Shown in pieces: positions 5,846 through 8,314 of a stretch of 8,314 bases of DNA. The first letter of the stretch is position 1. Each line of letters starts with the position of its first letter. The DNA is taken from positions 1-8,314 of the forward strand of contig JAEVYV010000022.1 in NCBI GenBank assembly GCA_023392575.1, written 5' to 3'. A program made the translations under genes and the position numbers. The notes beneath the pieces are model-generated. The model did not search any database. It worked only from the letters and a program-made list of their open reading frames with translations, and was not told where the DNA came from. The DNA is from Bacteroidota bacterium (GTDB lineage: Bacteria > Bacteroidota > Bacteroidia > Chitinophagales > Chitinophagaceae).

Positions 5846-6661
5846 ATGCTCGTCGTTTCAAAAATTAAACGATTTTTGCCCCTTTCATATTTAAACACTT
5901 ACAAGAACGTGGCGGTTATTATTGGTTTTTTTGTTCTTCATTGGTATTTGTCCCTTTTTGCACAATCGTTTTTTCACCATCGGTATGCCGCACACGGCGC
6001 CTTTAGCATGAGCAAGGGGTGGGAGCGTTTCTTTTTTATTTTTTCGTATATCACCCAGGGATCCTCTTATATGAGCCCCAGGGTGTACGGCATCATGCAC
6101 CGTATACACCATGCCTATACCGATACTGAACTGGATCCGCATTCGCCTTCCTACGATAAAAACCTGGTTGCCATGATGTGGCGGACCAGTGTGACCTATG
6201 TGGGCATTCTGCGAAACCGCACAGAGGTAGAGGCCAGGTTTACCAAAAATGTTCCGGAATGGACCCGCTTCGACCTGTGGGGCAATACCTGGTGGTCGCG
6301 GATTTTGTGGAGCGGCGTATATGTTTGGTTTTATGTGGCTTTTGCCCCTTCTGCCTGGTGGTATTTGTTAATTCCCCTGCATATTCTGATGGGGCCCATA
6401 CATGGGGTGATCATTAACTGGTTTGCACACAAATACGGTGGTATAAATTTTGAAACAGATAACACATCACGTAATTTATTTAAGGTAGACTTGCTTATGT
6501 TGGGTGAAGGATATCACAACAACCACCATAAATTTCCTTCCCGCAGCAATTTTGCGATAAAAAAAGGCGAGTTTGACCCCATTTATCCCGTGGTTGTTTT
6601 GCTCCATAAATTAAAGGTCATACAGATCGGAAAAGCAAAACCGGCGACGGTGGAACCCTAA
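5846..6661 (+). CDS. Acyl-CoA (Delta-9 / stearoyl-CoA type) fatty acid desaturase
   Basis: This is a 271-residue integral membrane di-iron enzyme expected to place a cis double bond in fatty acyl chains, raising membrane fluidity. Histidine boxes are HRYAAH (45-50), HRIHH (85-89) and HNNHH (224-228, within GEGYHNNHHKFP). A further NWFAH (191-195) supplies the extra iron ligands known from stearoyl-CoA desaturases. Hydrophobic segments lie at about 20-42, 60-76, 153-168 and 170-192. The motifs QGSSYMSPR (71-79) and HAYTDTELDPHSP (89-101) are typical of the acyl-CoA desaturase branch. It is a different branch from the sphingolipid-type enzyme at 1552. No methionine follows until residue 55, so the ATG at 5846 is the only sensible start. 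Electron donor and exact acyl substrate are not shown by the sequence. The neighbouring kinase and receiver suggest, but do not prove, signal-controlled expression. Confidence 0.9.
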   Translation: MLVVSKIKRFLPLSYLNTYKNVAVIIGFFVLHWYLSLFAQSFFHHRYAAHGAFSMSKGWERFFFIFSYITQGSSYMSPRVYGIMHRIHHAYTDTELDPHSPSYDKNLVAMMWRTSVTYVGILRNRTEVEARFTKNVPEWTRFDLWGNTWWSRILWSGVYVWFYVAFAPSAWWYLLIPLHILMGPIHGVIINWFAHKYGGINFETDNTSRNLFKVDLLMLGEGYHNNHHKFPSRSNFAIKKGEFDPIYPVVVLLHKLKVIQIGKAKPATVEP

Positions 6662-6693
6662 CGTTATCAGGCTATTTAGATTTTTATTGATAA

Positions 6694-6709
6694 GCTTTTC
6701 TCAAAAAGC
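6694..6709. repeat. Small hairpin between the desaturase and the 6720 gene
   Basis: GCTTTT and AAAAGC form a 6-bp stem with a CTCA loop, 33 bp after the desaturase stop and 10 bp before the next ATG. There is no T tract after it on the plus strand, so a terminator is doubtful. It might influence expression of the 6720 gene, or mean nothing. Confidence 0.25.
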
Positions 6710-6719
6710 ATAGTAGTGT

Positions 6720-6992
6720 ATGAGTACTTATTTTTCCAAAGTGATCAAGGCTGGAGAACGGCAACGAGAGTTTAATTTCCGCCAGTTGTCCAACGGCGCC
6801 GACATGAAGTATCATGTTGATGTGCCGGACGATAAAGGCAACCGCATTATTTTCCAGATGTACAAAAATGCGGATGGGAAATGGAAGACCTCTGCCTCCG
6901 TATTGCCTTTGTGGATCCACAACGCAGAAGATATTTTGAGCGATGTAATTGCCGCTCAAATGCTGGAAGAACAAACCGTTAAAAGGAAATGA
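6720..6992 (+). CDS. Small protein of unknown function
   Basis: This encodes 90 residues, hydrophilic and without a signal peptide or membrane helix. I do not recognise a named domain. The first half (MSTYFSKVIKAGERQREFNF, 1-20) is basic and polar. The middle alternates in a beta-like way (KYHVDVPDDKGNRIIFQMYKN, with the aspartate/glycine turn DDKGN at 37-41). The end is helical (HNAEDILSDVIAAQMLEE). From memory, proteins starting in this fashion occur repeatedly in Bacteroidota, so it looks like a real conserved gene, but no role is known. It follows the acyl desaturase by 58 bp on the same strand and ends convergent with the receiver gene at 7145. Codon use resembles that of its neighbours. 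It is intact, with ATG start and TGA stop. Confidence 0.75.
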   Translation: MSTYFSKVIKAGERQREFNFRQLSNGADMKYHVDVPDDKGNRIIFQMYKNADGKWKTSASVLPLWIHNAEDILSDVIAAQMLEEQTVKRK

Positions 6993-7043
6993 CCTGCTTG
7001 CAGGTCTTGGGCAAAGCGGCTTATGCGGCCGTTGTTTTGTGTT

Positions 7044-7089
7044 AAGCTGAAGGCGATCAATGTTTTCAGGAAGCTTTCTATTTTTTTTT
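7044..7089 (+). terminator. Possible terminator after the 6720 gene
   Basis: AAGCTGAA (7044-7051) can pair with TTCAG..AGCTT (7065-7075) with a small bulge, followed by TCTA and nine T residues (7081-7089). Upstream, GACCTG / CAGGTC (6991-6996 with 7001-7006) forms a second, tight hairpin overlapping the stop codon, but it lacks a T tract. Together they would close the plus-strand transcript before the convergent receiver gene. Confidence 0.4.
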
Positions 7090-7144
7090 CCGACCTTGGG
7101 CCAGGAAAGGCCGTTGCTTGGTTTTTCAGGTTTGAAGCAGGGCC

Positions 7145-7615
7145 CTACATAAAGGCGGCATACCTTCCGTTGATAAAGTATTGTTCTTTTACCGACTGGG
7201 GTGTGCTCCAATCCAGGGACAAAATAGCCCGGATGGAAGCCACAAGATCGTTGTAATTGGAGGGTTTTATGAAAAAAAGGTCGGCGCCCATTTCGTATGC
7301 CGTATCGATATTGGCCGGGCGGGAGGTGCTTGAGAAAATAACGATAGGAATAGACTGCAGGTCGGGATTGGTTTTGATCTCGGTAAGACATTCCAACCCA
7401 TTTTTGCTGGGCATATCCAGATCCAAAAAAATAAAGTCGGGTACGTAATGCTTTAACAAGGCCAGCAGGGCATCGCCGTCTTCTACAATGCTGAGGTTTA
7501 CCGAAGGCGCAATATCATTCAGGGCATCCTTAAAAAAATCATGATCATCCAGATCGTCATCCGCAAGAATGATGGAGCTGATGGGTTGTTGATTTTTCGG
7601 ATCAACATTTGTCAT
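7145..7615 (-). CDS. Stand-alone response regulator receiver protein
   Basis: This encodes a 156-residue CheY-like receiver without an output domain. Acidic residues D19-D20-D21, phospho-acceptor D65 in FIFLDLDMP, the Ser/Thr switch in IFSSTS (94-98) and K117 in FFIKP are present, so it should be functional. An extra C-terminal tail of about 25 residues (LDWSTPQSVKEQYFINGRYAAFM) follows the receiver fold and has no recognised domain. It is only distantly similar to the receiver at 5365. No kinase gene adjoins it, so its partner may be the CHASE3 kinase on the other strand or a distant one. The start ATG at 7615 lies 42 bp downstream of a perfect TAnnTTTG box. No terminator with a T tract is obvious after the stop. 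Confidence 0.9.
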   Translation of the reverse strand: MTNVDPKNQQPISSIILADDDLDDHDFFKDALNDIAPSVNLSIVEDGDALLALLKHYVPDFIFLDLDMPSKNGLECLTEIKTNPDLQSIPIVIFSSTSRPANIDTAYEMGADLFFIKPSNYNDLVASIRAILSLDWSTPQSVKEQYFINGRYAAFM

Positions 7616-7656
7616 GGCTAAGGGTTTATCGGGTTAGGGTTAACAATAGGTCGTTG

Positions 7657-7664
7657 CAAAATTA
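7657..7664 (-). promoter_or_regulatory. -7 promoter box of the receiver gene
   Basis: On the minus strand TAATTTTG fits the Bacteroidota TAnnTTTG consensus at every fixed position and lies 41 bp before the ATG at 7615. No TTG -33 element is seen at the usual distance. Confidence 0.5.
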
Positions 7665-7962
7665 GGGGTTTGAAAAGAATGGCCTGTGAATTTCCCATTC
7701 AAGGACGGCTTGCAGCGCAAGTTTTATTCCCCGGTGCCGCTTGATAAGAGCATACCCTTAGCTTCATTCAGTCTGCCGGTGGTTTTGAAAAAGACCGTAT
7801 AGGGATGCACTTTCTTGCTGCACGATTTGTCATCCGAACCAAAGCTGACGCAACTTTTTTCCAGGCGCTTTCTCAACTCCTTACTTATCTATTAATTCGG
7901 GCATATAGTCTGGCTCCTGAACGGGTTGGGCTTAATTGAAAAACGCGGAGGCGTCGGCGTTA

Positions 7963-7970
7963 TACCTTTA
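7963..7970 (+). promoter_or_regulatory. Likely -7 box of the 8001 gene
   Basis: TACCTTTA matches TAnnTTTG except at the last base and lies 30 bp before the ATG at 8001. A TTG at 7936-7938 is 24 bp upstream, somewhat wider than the usual spacing of about 20. Confidence 0.4.
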
Positions 7971-8000
7971 CGTTCTGTAACCGCTTTATAAAATCCAATC

Positions 8001-8255
8001 ATGATCCTCAGTGAGTTTAAGTACCAGAACAAGCAAATAAAAAAACAAATTTTATTTGAGCAGGGAGTGTACCTGGCCCATCGGCCCGAGGGAGCTTTTA
8101 TTGTTTTCTTATTTCAGATCGACGCTTTTTACGTTGAGGTTTACCTGGATCGCGAAGAGGGGGAAATTGGGTATATGAAGGGTTTTACCTCCCCGAAAGA
8201 TTTGGATCCTTATCTCCCAAACATTGATATATCCGAACTTTTGTTGCTTTGCTAA
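8001..8255 (+). CDS. Small protein of unknown function, paralogue of the 1179-1430 product
   Basis: This encodes 84 residues with no recognised domain. It aligns end to end without a gap to the 83-residue product of 1179-1430. The same core is kept: GV (22-23), FLFQI (36-40), FYVEVY (43-48), GF (61-62), LDPYL (68-72) and IDI (75-77). The N-terminal 20 residues and the segment 49-60 are the variable parts. The protein has no signal peptide or membrane helix, and the C-terminus ends in a leucine run (ELLLLC). It is transcribed alone: a likely promoter lies 30 bp upstream and a strong terminator begins 5 bp after the stop. The existence of two diverged copies with conserved core residues supports that both are real genes under selection. 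Confidence 0.82.
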   Translation: MILSEFKYQNKQIKKQILFEQGVYLAHRPEGAFIVFLFQIDAFYVEVYLDREEGEIGYMKGFTSPKDLDPYLPNIDISELLLLC

Positions 8256-8259
8256 ATGC

Positions 8260-8292
8260 AAAAAAGGGCCTTCAGATGAAGGCCCTTTTTTT
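8260..8292 (+). terminator. Strong rho-independent terminator after the 8001 gene
   Basis: AAAAAAGGGCCTTC (8260-8273) pairs perfectly with GAAGGCCCTTTTTT (8278-8291) around an AGAT loop, and a seventh T follows at 8292. The A tract on the 5' side makes it able to work in both directions, so it may also serve a convergent gene beyond the window. Confidence 0.92.
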
Positions 8293-8314
8293 GACTGGTT
8301 ACCCGGCAAATTAT

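Larger units (their letters stand above)
7616..8000. other. Gene-poor region, possible 50-codon minus-strand reading frame
   Basis: This 385-bp spacer holds the receiver promoter (7657-7664), a hairpin CTTGC/GCAAG (7709-7713 with 7717-7721) and, near its right end, the likely promoter of the 8001 gene. On the minus strand a frame from a TTG at 7876 to TAA at 7724 reads 50 residues with a protein-like composition (FGSDDKSCSKKVHPYTVFF, then KTTGRLNEAKGMLLSSGTGE). It lacks an ATG start and I recognise no family, so it is noted as a possible small gene or remnant and is not called. Confidence 0.4.

Noticed and set aside
6684..7391. 235-codon minus-strand frame
   Set aside because: It is the wrong frame of the receiver gene extended antisense through the 6720 gene. 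The receiver frame has all conserved residues, and this one has none.
7709..7727. CTTGC/GCAAG hairpin followed by TTTTATT as a plus-strand terminator
   Set aside because: The stem is only 5 bp and no plus-strand gene ends upstream of it.
1..8314. Possible defence system or mobile element
   Set aside because: No transposase, integrase, nuclease, toxin-antitoxin, direct terminal repeats or CRISPR spacing pattern was found on either strand. The repeated small gene is not flanked by recognisable element ends.

Overview
The window looks like a chromosomal segment of a Bacteroidota bacterium, probably close to the Chitinophagaceae. This is inferred from several signs. Start codons lack Shine-Dalgarno sequences. 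Several genes have a TAnnTTTG-like -7 box upstream. The CHASE3 histidine kinase with a stand-alone receiver, the KGG and DUF3606 small proteins and the desaturase types are all common in that group. No rRNA, tRNA, CRISPR array, insertion sequence or phage gene was seen.

Layout from left to right. Positions 1-1050 (minus) hold the N-terminal 350 residues of a GH13 trehalose synthase (treS), cut by the window edge. Divergent from it, 1179-1430 (plus) encodes an 83-residue protein of unknown function. Positions 1552-2571 (plus) encode a membrane desaturase closely resembling the eukaryotic dihydroceramide Delta-4 desaturase DES1/DEGS1, followed by a strong terminator. Next come two small stress-type genes facing each other, a DUF3606 protein (2899-3090, plus) and a KGG-repeat protein (3202-3441, minus), separated by a perfect 26-bp palindrome. 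Positions 3442-3886 have no convincing gene but contain several stem-loops that may be a structured minus-strand RNA and the regulatory region of the next gene. Positions 3887-5368 encode a CHASE3-HAMP-HisKA-HATPase sensor kinase, overlapping by 4 nt a single-domain receiver (5365-5787). Positions 5846-6661 (plus) encode a Delta-9-type acyl-CoA desaturase. Positions 6720-6992 encode an unnamed 90-residue protein, and 7145-7615 (minus) a second stand-alone receiver. After a 385-bp gap, 8001-8255 (plus) encodes a paralogue of the small protein at 1179, closed by a strong terminator.

Taken together (inference), the region has a stress and membrane-adaptation flavour: trehalose synthesis, two different lipid desaturases, two stress-type small proteins and a phosphotransfer pair with no DNA-binding output domain. 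The most notable item is the DES1-like desaturase, because bacterial sphingolipids are usually saturated at C4-C5. The 37 percent identical, gap-free paralogue pair at the two ends of the window and the structured intergenic region at 3518-3709 also deserve attention.
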